A stretch of DNA of 58,106 bases from JBCBRD01 sp039819785. GTDB taxonomy: Bacteria > Pseudomonadota > Alphaproteobacteria > Rhizobiales > Hyphomicrobiaceae. The notes beneath the pieces were generated by a model. It had not been told where the DNA came from. It searched no databases and saw only the letters and a program-made list of their open reading frames with translations. Below are positions 8,784-17,253 of the stretch, in pieces (position 1 is the first letter of the stretch; the number at the start of each line of letters is the position of its first letter). The translations under genes and the position numbers were made by a program. The stretch covers positions 1-58,106 of the forward strand of contig JBCBRH010000028.1 in the NCBI GenBank assembly GCA_039819785.1. Reading direction: 5' to 3'.

Positions 8784-8929
8784 CAAAACCTACCTCAAGC
8801 GATCAAACGGAGTGCCCCCATCATGGGCAAATCCTAGGGTATCAAAAATCGAGGCGGTTTGGCGACACATCATTGGTCACCATGATCCTGTGGTGAACAC
8901 AATGGCAACACCCGACAGGCGAGCGCCCG

Positions 8930-10621
8930 TTACATGCCGGCATAATTCGGCCCGCCGCCGCCTTCTGGGCAAACCCAGGTAATGTTTTCCGACGGATCTT
9001 TGATGTCGCAAGTCTTGCAGTGCACGCAGTTCTGCGCGTTGATCTGAAATGCTTGGCTGCCATCTTCGGCGGTCACGATTTCGTAGACCCCAGCCGGGCA
9101 ATAGCGCTGCGCCGGTTCAGCGTAATCAGGCAGATTGACCAAAATCGGCACAGCCGGGTCAGCAAGTCTGAGATGAACGGGCTGGTCTTCTTCGTGATTG
9201 GTTGCCGAAAACGACACGCTGGTCAATTTGTCGAACGTCAACACACCATCTGGTTTCGGATAATCGATCGGTTTGAAACGTTTCGCCTTGCGCAGGGATT
9301 CTGCATCAGACTTCCCATGGCTCATGGTCAGCCCAAGGCCGACACCGCGCAACCCTGGTATCGAGTTCAGCCACATATCGACCCCACCGAGAATCACACC
9401 ACCAGCAGTGCCGAAGCGTGACCACAGCGGTTTTGCATTGCGGACCGGCTTCAGATCATCCGCGATCGGCCCGGTCAACACGTCATTGCGGTAAGCCTGC
9501 AGCAGATCACCGCAGCGCCCATCACGAACCGCCTCAAAGGCCGCGTCGGCTGCCGCAATCCCGGACTGCACCGCATTATGGCTCCCTTTGATGCGCGGCA
9601 CGTTCACGAGGCCGGCGGAACATCCAAGCAAAGCACCACCGGGAAACACGAGTTCGGGAATGGACTGCCATCCACCCTCGGTGATCGCCCGCGCACCATA
9701 GGACAACCGCTTCCCACCTTCGAAAAGTGGTGCAATCGCGGGGTGCGTCTTAAACCGCTGGAATTCATCATAGGGGCTCAGGTACGGGTTCTCGTAGTTG
9801 AGGTGAACCACGAAACCGACCGACACCAGATTATCGCCATAGTGGTAGAGGAACGAGCCACCACCCGTCGCATTGCCCAATGGCCAGCCAAAAGAGTGTT
9901 GCACCAGTCCCGGCTCATGTTTGTCCGGTTTGATCTGCCAGAGTTCTTTCAGCCCAATCCCGTACTTTTGCGGATCTCGCCCCTTATCAAGACTGAATTT
10001 CCGGGTCAGCTGCTTGGCGAGCGACCCGCGCGCGCCCTCGGCAATCAGAACGTATTTGCCATGCAGTTCCATTCCGCGTGTGTAGCTATCCTTGGGATCA
10101 CCATCGCGCCCGACACCCATGTCGGCAGTGGCGACCCCGACGACCGTCTCGCCGTCATCGGAATAAATCACTTCATTCACCGCAAAGCCCGGGTAAATCT
10201 CGACCCCCAGGCCCTCGGCTTGCTCGGCAAGCCATCCACATAGCGCGCCAAGACTGCCGATGTAGTTGCCATGGTTGTTCATCAACGGCGGCATCATCAA
10301 ATTTGGCAAGGTCAGCTCACCAGCAGGCCCCAAGACCAGAAAACGGTCTTTCGTCACCTTCGTCTCAAGGGGTGACCCCATCTCGCGCCACTCGGGCAGC
10401 AAGGCATCCAGGCCGGAAGGGTCAATAACCGCACCAGATAGAATGTGCGCGCCGACTTCTGAACCCTTTTCCAAAACGACGACCGACAGATCTTCGCCCG
10501 CCTCTTCCGCACATTGCTTAAAACGGATGGCCGCCGACAATCCGGCCGGTCCCGCCCCGACAATCACAACATCGAATTCCATGGTATCGCGCGGCGGAAG
10601 GCTGGCGCCATTGCTGGTCAT
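8930..10621 (-). CDS. Electron transfer flavoprotein-ubiquinone oxidoreductase
   Basis: ETF-QO passes electrons from ETF, reduced by acyl-CoA and other dehydrogenases, to ubiquinone at the membrane. The protein has about 563 residues. The FAD-binding site VVIVGAGPAGLSAAIRF is at the N-terminus. A 4Fe-4S cluster is bound near the C-terminus by NCVHCKTCDIKDP and the later cysteine in TWVCPEGG, as in the family. The protein ends GGGPNYAGM. ATG codons at 10633 and 10621 are both possible: AAAAGG touches the first and lies about 11 bases before the second, so I prefer 10621. The gene is divergent from the uracil-DNA glycosylase. Confidence 0.96.
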   Translation of the reverse strand: MTSNGASLPPRDTMEFDVVIVGAGPAGLSAAIRFKQCAEEAGEDLSVVVLEKGSEVGAHILSGAVIDPSGLDALLPEWREMGSPLETKVTKDRFLVLGPAGELTLPNLMMPPLMNNHGNYIGSLGALCGWLAEQAEGLGVEIYPGFAVNEVIYSDDGETVVGVATADMGVGRDGDPKDSYTRGMELHGKYVLIAEGARGSLAKQLTRKFSLDKGRDPQKYGIGLKELWQIKPDKHEPGLVQHSFGWPLGNATGGGSFLYHYGDNLVSVGFVVHLNYENPYLSPYDEFQRFKTHPAIAPLFEGGKRLSYGARAITEGGWQSIPELVFPGGALLGCSAGLVNVPRIKGSHNAVQSGIAAADAAFEAVRDGRCGDLLQAYRNDVLTGPIADDLKPVRNAKPLWSRFGTAGGVILGGVDMWLNSIPGLRGVGLGLTMSHGKSDAESLRKAKRFKPIDYPKPDGVLTFDKLTSVSFSATNHEEDQPVHLRLADPAVPILVNLPDYAEPAQRYCPAGVYEIVTAEDGSQAFQINAQNCVHCKTCDIKDPSENITWVCPEGGGGPNYAGM

Positions 10622-10982
10622 CTTGAGTGTCATCCTTTTCTTATCACGGCATGCAGCGCGTTCGGGCCGCGACAGCCACGGTGTACGTTTAGATGCAAAA
10701 TAATTCGGAAGTTGTTGGCACCACAGCAAGAATAGTCCAACACCGACACATCTGGGCGATCAAAGGGCCGCATGGTAAGGCTACTTTGACGCTTTATGGT
10801 CAGCCACAACTCGGGTCAAGCCAGCCGCGACGGCCAGCCGCGATCCAAAGTCCAGCAAAAGCCCTGGTCTGAGGCGCATTAACGAGAAGCGTGCCCAGAC
10901 AGTAAGCTGGGACAGTGATCTGCCATCGTCGCTTGAAAGCCCGCTGTCGGCACGCCGGACACGAGACACAAACGGATATGAC
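10622..10982. other. Divergent intergenic region, no gene seen
   Basis: These 361 bases separate the ETF-QO and uracil-DNA glycosylase genes, which are read outwards. Open frames here are short or run into the flanking genes without codon sense. The region should hold both promoters, but I see no convincing -35/-10 pair. Confidence 0.5.
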
Positions 10983-11939
10983 ATGATCGGACCGGAAACC
11001 GAGCATCGCGCCAAAACCGCAGCTGCCTTGCTCGACTGGTATGCCGAAATGGGTTGCACGGAAGCTGTGGACGAATCTGGAACAGATTGGCTGGCCAAAT
11101 CCAACACAGCACCTGGGGATGACGTTCGCGCGGCCATCAACGCCCTGACCGCCAGCTCATCCGCACAGACGTCAACCGGAGCATCCAGTCCGTCCGGCTC
11201 GTCCCGCTATGCAAAATCGTCCAGCCCACCAAGGCCACCGCACGCATCAAACCAGCCGGCACCCACGCGAACGCCGCCCTCGACGCAACCTCCACGTGCA
11301 CCGTCAGCCGCACGACCAGCCGCTAAACCAGCCCCGGCCGATGGCGCGGTATTGGAGGCGCGGATTGCAGCTACCGCAGCTCCCACACTGGAAGCCCTGT
11401 CGGCAGCCATTGCATCGTTTGACGGTTGCGGACTGAAGCGGACGGCGAAAAACGTCTGTGTGTTCCGGGGGGCAGAAACAGCGCGGATCGCTGTGATTGG
11501 GGAAGCCCCGGGCAGGGATGAGGACCTTGCAGGCAAGCCCTTCGTGGGTGCAGCAGGCCAATTGCTGGACCGCATGCTCGCGGCAATCGGCCTGAATGAG
11601 GACAACACCCACATCACGAACGTCGTCTATTGGCGCCCCCCCGGCAACCGGGCGCCCACCCCACAAGAGGTCCAGACCTGCCAGCCATTTCTCGAACGCC
11701 AACTGGAGATGGTCGACCCTGATGTGCTTTTTCTGATGGGCGGCTCAGCGGCAAAACAGATTTTTGCAACAACCGAGGGAATTATGCGGACTCGTGGAAA
11801 ATGGCGAACAGTCAACATCGGCGGGCGTGAAAGACGCACCCTCGCAACGCTGCATCCAGCCTATCTTTTGAGAACGCCATCGGCAAAACACATGGCCTGG
11901 AAGGACTTACAAGCCGTCAGAAAATTACTTGCCGAATAA
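10983..11939 (+). CDS. Uracil-DNA glycosylase, family 4-like, with incomplete Fe-S ligand set
   Basis: This enzyme removes uracil from DNA. It is 318 residues long. Residues 1-55 form a helical N-terminus, 56-120 a Ser/Pro/Ala-rich linker, and 140-318 the catalytic domain. The domain has GEAPGRDED (173-181), GKPFVGAAGQLLDRML, the DNA-contact block RPPGNRAPT (218-226) and HPAYLLR near the end. Family 4 enzymes usually bind a 4Fe-4S cluster with four cysteines. Here only Cys149 and Cys233 match; the first position is not Cys and the third is Trp217. The cluster is therefore probably absent or altered. The Trp is, to my knowledge, common in rhizobial homologues. Confidence 0.9.
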   Translation: MIGPETEHRAKTAAALLDWYAEMGCTEAVDESGTDWLAKSNTAPGDDVRAAINALTASSSAQTSTGASSPSGSSRYAKSSSPPRPPHASNQPAPTRTPPSTQPPRAPSAARPAAKPAPADGAVLEARIAATAAPTLEALSAAIASFDGCGLKRTAKNVCVFRGAETARIAVIGEAPGRDEDLAGKPFVGAAGQLLDRMLAAIGLNEDNTHITNVVYWRPPGNRAPTPQEVQTCQPFLERQLEMVDPDVLFLMGGSAAKQIFATTEGIMRTRGKWRTVNIGGRERRTLATLHPAYLLRTPSAKHMAWKDLQAVRKLLAE

Positions 11940-12040
11940 TCCAAACAACTAAAAATCATTTTTATACAGATTAATCAAGAATATGCACCGCATTCGCGCG
12001 TCAATTGATCAGAATTAATTGTCAGCCTTTAAAGCACCAG

Positions 12041-12055
12041 ACACGTGCAACGTGT
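12041..12055. promoter_or_regulatory. Perfect inverted repeat upstream of GyrI-like gene
   Basis: ACACGT, three bases, ACGTGT: a perfect 6-3-6 palindrome, 74 bases before the GTG start of the GyrI-like gene, in an AT-rich stretch (11940-12110) that stands out from its surroundings. It has the form of an operator. The binding protein is unknown. Confidence 0.4.
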
Positions 12056-12078
12056 AAACCTTTCATAGAAATTGTTTA

Positions 12079-12102
12079 GACAGTATCCCTCATAATACTG
12101 TC
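12079..12102. promoter_or_regulatory. Perfect 8-bp inverted repeat just upstream of GyrI-like gene
   Basis: GACAGTAT and ATACTGTC are separated by eight bases. The repeat ends 26 bases before the GTG start and overlaps a CATAAT sequence that could serve as a -10 box. It could be an operator for a dimeric regulator or an RNA hairpin in the leader. There is no T-run after it. Confidence 0.45.
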
Positions 12103-12128
12103 ATCCGCTTACGATGAAGGGGCAAGAA

Positions 12129-12626
12129 GTGTCATCAGGATTGGTCTATCTGCGCCCACAACCGATCGCCTATGTCCGCGCCCACGCCGATATTGGGCAG
12201 GCAAGCCCCATTGCATGGTCCAATCTTCAGGCCTGGTGTGAGCGCATGCCCAACCGCGCGGACCTACAAGTCTCCTATGGACTGACTCGGGCCTCAGAAA
12301 TGCCAAACGGAAAAATCCAGTGCACCTACGAAGCCGCGTTTGAAATTCCATTTCCTGGAGACAGGACTGGCGAAAACGGACTTGGTGTCAAACAGCTTCC
12401 AGGTGGGGCCTATATGCGCCGCCGTCACTTTGGAACCTTGTCTGAAATCGATGCCGCTTTGTTCAGCTTCAAGAATGAAGACCTCGCGTCCTCACAGTTT
12501 CAGCTGGACGAGAACCGCCCGGCGATCGAAATCATTTTCTGCAACCCATGCAAGATCATGGACGGAGAAATGAAGGCCGATCTCCTGTTGCCAATCGCCA
12601 TCAGCAGCAATGCAAACGCGGCCTGA
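12129..12626 (+). CDS. GyrI-like small-molecule-binding domain protein
   Basis: This is a stand-alone effector-binding domain of about 165 residues, of the GyrI/AraC-C-terminal fold. Features are RPQPIAYVRAHADIGQ at the start, where the fold begins, the middle strand CTYEAAFEIPFP, and LPGGAYMRRRHFG (GxYAxxxHxG-like), the family's best marker. There is no DNA-binding helix-turn-helix. I prefer the GTG at 12129, with AAGGGG six bases upstream, over the ATG at 12114, which has no site. Homologues act as ligand sensors or as inhibitors of gyrase; which applies here cannot be told. Two inverted repeats lie directly upstream, and base composition there is unusually AT-rich. Confidence 0.8.
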   Translation: MSSGLVYLRPQPIAYVRAHADIGQASPIAWSNLQAWCERMPNRADLQVSYGLTRASEMPNGKIQCTYEAAFEIPFPGDRTGENGLGVKQLPGGAYMRRRHFGTLSEIDAALFSFKNEDLASSQFQLDENRPAIEIIFCNPCKIMDGEMKADLLLPIAISSNANAA

Positions 12627-12824
12627 TCCAGCTCGCTTCAAACGCCTCCCACCCAGGTCGTTACGTCAGCCCCCGCGCGCTCTGCCGCGGACGCGCCCGC
12701 ACCTCATCGCCCGGCACTTTCAGATTTCATCGTCTGCGGCTAAGCTTGACAAACACGGCCTGGACGCACCGGAGGCACCATCAACGGTCCCAGGCTATTT
12801 CGGGCCCGCTGAGGAACAAATCCC

Positions 12825-13370
12825 ATGCCGCGCATTGACGAAACTCGCCCCTTCATACCGGTTCGCATCGCCATTCTGACCATGAGCGACACCCGTTCAC
12901 TGGCCGAAGACAAATCCGGCAGCACTCTGGTGGAGATGCTGAGCGACGCCGGTCACGAGCTCGCCGATCGCGCCATCAGTCCAGATGACATCCAAAACAT
13001 CCAAAAGGTCGTGGGACAGTGGCTGGATGACACGACGATTGACGTCGTTATCACAACCGGTGGCACCGGCTTCACAGGCCGCGACGTCACCCCCGAGGCC
13101 CTACAGCCCTTGTTTGAAAAACATATCGACGGGTTCTCAGCCATCTTCCATCGGATTTCGTTCGACAAAATCGAAACGTCAACGATCCAGTCCCGCGCAT
13201 GCGCAGGTGTCGCCAAAGGAACCTATGTGTTCTGTCTGCCAGGCTCACCGGGTGCCTGCAAAGACGCCTGGAACGGCATTTTGAAATGGCAGCTCGACAA
13301 CCGCCATCGGCCCTGCAACTTCGTCGAGATCATGCCCCGGCTGGAAGAACACCGCAGGAAAGCCTCCTGA
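12825..13370 (+). CDS. moaB: Molybdenum cofactor biosynthesis protein B
   Basis: MoaB belongs to the MogA/MoaB family that adenylylates molybdopterin or supports that step in molybdenum cofactor synthesis. It is 181 residues long, the usual size. The start is MPRIDETRPFIPVRIAILTM, followed by the signature TTGGTGFTGRDVTPEA (about 78-93), which binds the pterin phosphate, and LPGSPGACKDAW near the end. The ATG at 12825 has GAGGAA eight bases upstream. No other molybdenum cofactor gene is in the window. The preceding gene ends about 200 bases away, and that gap holds a TTGACA at 12746-12751 without a clear -10 box. Confidence 0.95.
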   Translation: MPRIDETRPFIPVRIAILTMSDTRSLAEDKSGSTLVEMLSDAGHELADRAISPDDIQNIQKVVGQWLDDTTIDVVITTGGTGFTGRDVTPEALQPLFEKHIDGFSAIFHRISFDKIETSTIQSRACAGVAKGTYVFCLPGSPGACKDAWNGILKWQLDNRHRPCNFVEIMPRLEEHRRKAS

Positions 13371-13424
13371 GCTCACGACGCTGTCGGTGGCGAATTGCCC
13401 ATGAGAGAAACCGACGCCCAAGTT

Positions 13425-14300
13425 TCAATACCCAGCCTTGGCGCGCTCAATGGCAAGCAGTTGGCGCGTCGCATTCGCGTTGTCAAAAATCGCATGGCCC
13501 AGCTGGCTGATGAACAATAGCCCGAGCCCCGAGCCAGCGACGACAAAACCAACTAAGTAACCAGCACCACCGGACAGCTCGACACCCGTTGCAACCACCT
13601 CCGGAACAATGGTGAGATAGGCTGCGATCACCATTGCAAATCCGGCCAAAATCGCAATCCAACCCAACACCGCAAGACAACCAGCAACGAACCCGCCCAC
13701 CCGGTATTTCCGCCGGAAAGCCGTTTCCAGATCTCCGTCTTCATCCTCAATCGCCCGCATGATGCGTGGAAGTTGGGCGTCGGCGTCATCATCTGCGATT
13801 TCGCCAACGCTCGTGGGCAACGAGACAGGCAACGGGTCTGGGTCGGGATCATCTAAGTGTTGTGGCTCAAGCGTGCTCGGCTCCAAGCTCGCTTGCAGCC
13901 CCTCATGTAGATCTGCCAGTCGTGCGGACAGTCGATCCGGTCCGCCAGATGGTGCTTTTGAACCGCTCACCAGACCGTCGGAAGTCGCCAGCTCATCGGG
14001 AAAAGCAGCAGCGGATGTCAAATCCGCGTTGTCGACGGGGACGTCGGATTGTACGGACCCCGGCACAGAGGAATGGGGCTCATCCGGATCGCTTGACGTC
14101 TCAAGGGATGTCGTCAGGCCACCCGTCCGGTGCTCGACCCGCAGGTACGACTCGTAGGCAATCTGGCCCTCATCGCTATCGCGGTACTGCTCCACCAAAT
14201 AGGCATAGGCGCGCAACGCATAGTCGTAATCGCCTTCTGCCTCAGCCCGCTGACCAAACTGCAGCATCTCGGCAGGGGTGTAATCCTGCGCAGATCCCAT
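13425..14300 (-). CDS. Hypothetical membrane protein with N-terminal TPR-like helices
   Basis: I do not recognise this 291-residue protein. Residues 1-55 read like one TPR-type hairpin (FGQRAEAEGDYDYALRAYAY), residues 58-180 are Ser/Asp/Pro-rich and acidic, probably disordered, and two membrane helices follow (about 205-230, VAGCLAVLGWIAILAGFAMV, and 243-268, AGYLVGFVVAGSGLGLLFIS). The last 20 residues are helical and basic. The ATG at 14300 has AGG five bases upstream. It is convergent with moaB and lies 113 bases after the glycosyltransferase pair on the same strand. A role is not apparent; the soluble N-terminus is probably cytoplasmic. Confidence 0.65.
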   Translation of the reverse strand: MGSAQDYTPAEMLQFGQRAEAEGDYDYALRAYAYLVEQYRDSDEGQIAYESYLRVEHRTGGLTTSLETSSDPDEPHSSVPGSVQSDVPVDNADLTSAAAFPDELATSDGLVSGSKAPSGGPDRLSARLADLHEGLQASLEPSTLEPQHLDDPDPDPLPVSLPTSVGEIADDDADAQLPRIMRAIEDEDGDLETAFRRKYRVGGFVAGCLAVLGWIAILAGFAMVIAAYLTIVPEVVATGVELSGGAGYLVGFVVAGSGLGLLFISQLGHAIFDNANATRQLLAIERAKAGY

Positions 14301-14413
14301 GACACCTAAATCCGTTGCAACGAAAACACATTCTTAAAATGCTAACCGACTTTCAAACGTCTGTCCGCTTTTTACGCAACCATAGATAAGGCCTCAGGCT
14401 TCCCAGTCCAGCC

Positions 14414-15043
14414 TTACGATGAAACCGGCAGAATAACGCGTGTAGACAGCGCGTGAAGCCTATTGAACGATCCGATGTCATCAACATCATCAAGGGATGC
14501 AACCATACCAACGCGCGAAACACCCAACGCTTGAACGCTATCTGCCCGTGCGTGCGACGTGGACCATCGCACTCCTTTGAACAGATGAGGGGGAAATCGG
14601 CGGCCTGCTTGAAGTCCGATCAACCAAAAGCCGCCATCATCTGAAGGACCAAAAACAGCCTGTTGCCCTTCGAGAACGGCAAAGGCATCCGAAATCAATG
14701 TCGGTGTAATAGCTGGAATGTCAGACCCGATGACCAAAACCGCTCCAGGCGGTGCCATCTGAAAGACGCGCTGCAACCGCGCACCCAGGTCACCCGGGCC
14801 TTGCGGCTGAACCTGGAGCTTCAGCCCGGAATTCGAGACGAACGGGAAATCAATCTGTGAGGCCGTGTCGGGTGCAATGGAAAGCCGTGTCTGCCAACGG
14901 CCGGGCTGCACCAGCCGGCGCACTGTCGCCGCGAGTGCGTTTCGATAGAACCGCAACGCCTCCACTGTGCCCAAACCCGCAGCGAGCCGTGTCTTAACCC
15001 GGCCCGCGCGCGGAACCTTGGCCATGATCACGAGTTGCCTCAC
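14414..15043 (-). CDS. TIGR04282-type glycosyltransferase (DUF2064)
   Basis: This 209-residue protein has the nucleotidyl/glycosyltransferase A fold of the DUF2064 family. The N-terminal IMAKVPRAGRVKTRLAAGLG is the signature for nucleotide-sugar binding. GAVLVIGSDIPAITPTLI carries the acidic metal motif, and FGPSDDGGFWLIGL follows. The start is GTG at 15043, overlapping the TGA of the upstream glycosyltransferase gene (15040-15043); an ATG six codons in is an alternative. The two genes are often neighbours, which points to one pathway, perhaps a modified glycan or lipid. The sugar and acceptor are unknown. Confidence 0.88.
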   Translation of the reverse strand: MRQLVIMAKVPRAGRVKTRLAAGLGTVEALRFYRNALAATVRRLVQPGRWQTRLSIAPDTASQIDFPFVSNSGLKLQVQPQGPGDLGARLQRVFQMAPPGAVLVIGSDIPAITPTLISDAFAVLEGQQAVFGPSDDGGFWLIGLQAGRRFPPHLFKGVRWSTSHARADSVQALGVSRVGMVASLDDVDDIGSFNRLHALSTRVILPVSS

Positions 15044-15810
15044 CCACGGTCCTTTTCACCTTCCACCGGCAGCCCGGTCGCGATGAAACTGTCAGCTGTG
15101 GCGGTGTCACTTCGGCGTGGTGGACTGTAGACCGAGGCGATCTCGTCAATCGGACGGCCCAGAACGTAAAGCAACAGGCAATATTGGTTCCGAAGAATGC
15201 GGCGGAGGTACCCGTTGGCCCGATACCGCGAAGCACTCGTTACAGCCGCGGTACGCAATACACTCAGCCTCCGCCCGCCAAGCCTGGAGACAAAGTCGAG
15301 GTCTTCCATGATCGGGATCGAGCGAATTCCACCAAGCCCGTCGTAAAGCGACTTCGGGATCAACAACCCTTGATCACCGTAGGGCCGCTTGAACAGGTTG
15401 GCCCGAAGCGCCACCAGCCATTCAAGAATGCGCGGCGGCAGACCGTCGTCATCAAGCGCAAACCGAAACGCTGCCGCACCTGGTGGCCTCTTGCCGGTGT
15501 CGACTTTTTCCATGAACGAAGCAGCATCTTTCAACCATCCGGGATCAAGCACGGTGTCTGCATGCAGGACCATCAGCCACGATCCGCGCGCATGCCGTGC
15601 ACCTGCGGCAATCTGTCGGCCTCGCCCTGGTGCAGACTGGACCACGATCGCCCCGGACTGTTCGGCAATCCGCAAGGTCCGGTCATGCGACCCGCCATCA
15701 ATGATGATGACTTCGCGCACAAGGCCCTCAACAACCGCCGGCACAAGCGCGGATAACGTCGCAGCCAGCGTCGTTTCTGAATCGAGTGTTGGGACAAGAA
15801 CTGAGATCAT
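15040..15810 (-). CDS. TIGR04283-type family 2 glycosyltransferase
   Basis: This 256-residue family 2 glycosyltransferase belongs to the TIGR04283 group. It starts MISVLVPTLDSETTLAATL, with REVIIIDGGSHDRT next, and the metal-binding DxD-type motif is in LMVLHADTVLDPGW. RGRQIAAGARHARG is typical of this subgroup. The C-terminal MEDLDFVSRL is the acceptor-side ED motif. The ATG at 15810 follows AGCAGG. An upstream extension of 22 codons is possible but less likely. The stop overlaps the start of the TIGR04282 gene, so the pair is translationally coupled. There is no membrane helix, so it is probably cytoplasmic. The product is unknown. Confidence 0.9.
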   Translation of the reverse strand: MISVLVPTLDSETTLAATLSALVPAVVEGLVREVIIIDGGSHDRTLRIAEQSGAIVVQSAPGRGRQIAAGARHARGSWLMVLHADTVLDPGWLKDAASFMEKVDTGKRPPGAAAFRFALDDDGLPPRILEWLVALRANLFKRPYGDQGLLIPKSLYDGLGGIRSIPIMEDLDFVSRLGGRRLSVLRTAAVTSASRYRANGYLRRILRNQYCLLLYVLGRPIDEIASVYSPPRRSDTATADSFIATGLPVEGEKDRG

Positions 15811-16026
15811 GCCTGCTGTGTGGCAGAACACTACCCCGACAACAAGTGTACGAAGGCCACCCTTTGACGCACCCACGTCCCCTGTGCAATTGGATGTTCC
15901 TTATTTGTTCTTGACAAGATCAGCGGCCCTGTCGAACATACCGGTATCGTCGGTCGTCTGAAAAAGTGTCGTGTTGTGCGTTGACGGACAACAAGAATGC
16001 CATGTTGAAAAGTTGGGAACAGCCTC

Positions 16027-17151
16027 ATGCCGCATGAGCCAGATGCATTTGAGCCAGCACCCTCACACATTCGTTTGGCCCACGATCCCGCCCAGCGTTC
16101 ACGCGGAAGAGGCGCGCGATCAAATGCAACCGGAAGATTTGAAACTGAAACCCGCGAAGCTATCGATGATGGATGGGACCTAGCTGAAAACCTGCCGACG
16201 CTTCGAACAAATGTCCATCTGGATACGGCCAAGACCATTATCGCGCGAAACGATAGCCCGGACATTTCGTTTGACCAGTCGATCAACCCGTATCGAGGCT
16301 GTGAACATGGCTGCATCTATTGCTACGCCAGACCCAGCCACGCCTACCTCGGGCACTCACCTGGCTTAGACTTCGAGACCGAGCTGTACGAAAAGCCCCA
16401 GGCAGCGAAGCTATTGGAGACAGAATTCGCAGCCAACCGCTATGTCGCCAAGACAATTGCCTTGGGATCAAACACCGATCCCTATCAGCCCATCGAACGG
16501 ACACGCCGGATCACGCGGTCCATTCTTGAGGTGCTGCACCGCACACGCCACCCCGTAGGCATCGTCACCAAGTCGGCGTTGGTCACACGCGACATCGATA
16601 TCCTCTCCGACATGGCAAAAGACGGACTGGTGAAAGTCGCGCTGTCGATCACCACACGGGACCGGAAGCTGGCCCGCGCCATGGAGCCCCGGGCCGCAAC
16701 ACCAGCAAAACGTTTCGAAGCCGTTCGCCAACTCTCAGAGGCCGGCATCCCTACAGCCGTAATGGTCGCGCCCATCATACCTGGGCTGACCGACCACGAG
16801 ATCGAAGACATTCTGCTCCACGCGAAGACCGCAGGCGCAAGCGAAGCTGGTTATGTGCTTTTGAGACTGCCCCTGGAGATAAAGGAACTGTTCCGCGAAT
16901 GGCTGGCGACCGACCAGCCAGGACGAGCCAAGCGGGTCATATCTTTGTTGCAATCCATGCATGCTGGGCAAGAGTACAGGTCGGAGTTCGGCTTGCGGCA
17001 AACCGGTTCAGGCCCGTTTGCCCAAGCGATCGGAACCCGCTTTAAGTTGGCACTCAAGCGCAACGGCCTCAATCAAAATCGCCGGAAGCTGAGGACGGAC
17101 CTGTTTGCCAAACCCGTCCTCAGCGGCGGGCAATTTGATATGTTCGCTTGA
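16027..17151 (+). CDS. Radical SAM protein, PA0069 family (SplB-related)
   Basis: This 374-residue protein belongs to the PA0069 group of radical SAM enzymes, related to spore photoproduct lyase. The cluster motif CEHGCIYCYARPSHAYLG (CxxxCxxC) lies near residue 96. The family's upstream block GRGARSNATGRFE and the later GSNTDPYQP and KSALVTRDIDIL are present. A 4Fe-4S cluster and SAM dependence are known for the family; the substrate is not. The first 30 residues are poorly conserved, so the ATG at 16027 is not certain. The gene is divergent from the glycosyltransferases and followed after 102 bases by rnhB. Confidence 0.92.
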   Translation: MPHEPDAFEPAPSHIRLAHDPAQRSRGRGARSNATGRFETETREAIDDGWDLAENLPTLRTNVHLDTAKTIIARNDSPDISFDQSINPYRGCEHGCIYCYARPSHAYLGHSPGLDFETELYEKPQAAKLLETEFAANRYVAKTIALGSNTDPYQPIERTRRITRSILEVLHRTRHPVGIVTKSALVTRDIDILSDMAKDGLVKVALSITTRDRKLARAMEPRAATPAKRFEAVRQLSEAGIPTAVMVAPIIPGLTDHEIEDILLHAKTAGASEAGYVLLRLPLEIKELFREWLATDQPGRAKRVISLLQSMHAGQEYRSEFGLRQTGSGPFAQAIGTRFKLALKRNGLNQNRRKLRTDLFAKPVLSGGQFDMFA

Positions 17152-17253
17152 GGGCACACCAACCCATCATCCAGCGCGACGTGTATCTGGCCCCGACCAG
17201 CACCGAGCCTCATAAATGGTTGGTCCGTCAAAAAGTTGGAATGACATCACCCT

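Noticed and set aside
8877..8896. Hairpin TCACCA/TGGTGA between the TPR and ETF-QO genes
   Set aside because: The six-base stem has no T-run and no extended pairing, so it cannot be called a terminator.
12746..12751. Promoter of moaB from a TTGACA
   Set aside because: The sequence 16-18 bases downstream is GC-rich and does not resemble a -10 box.
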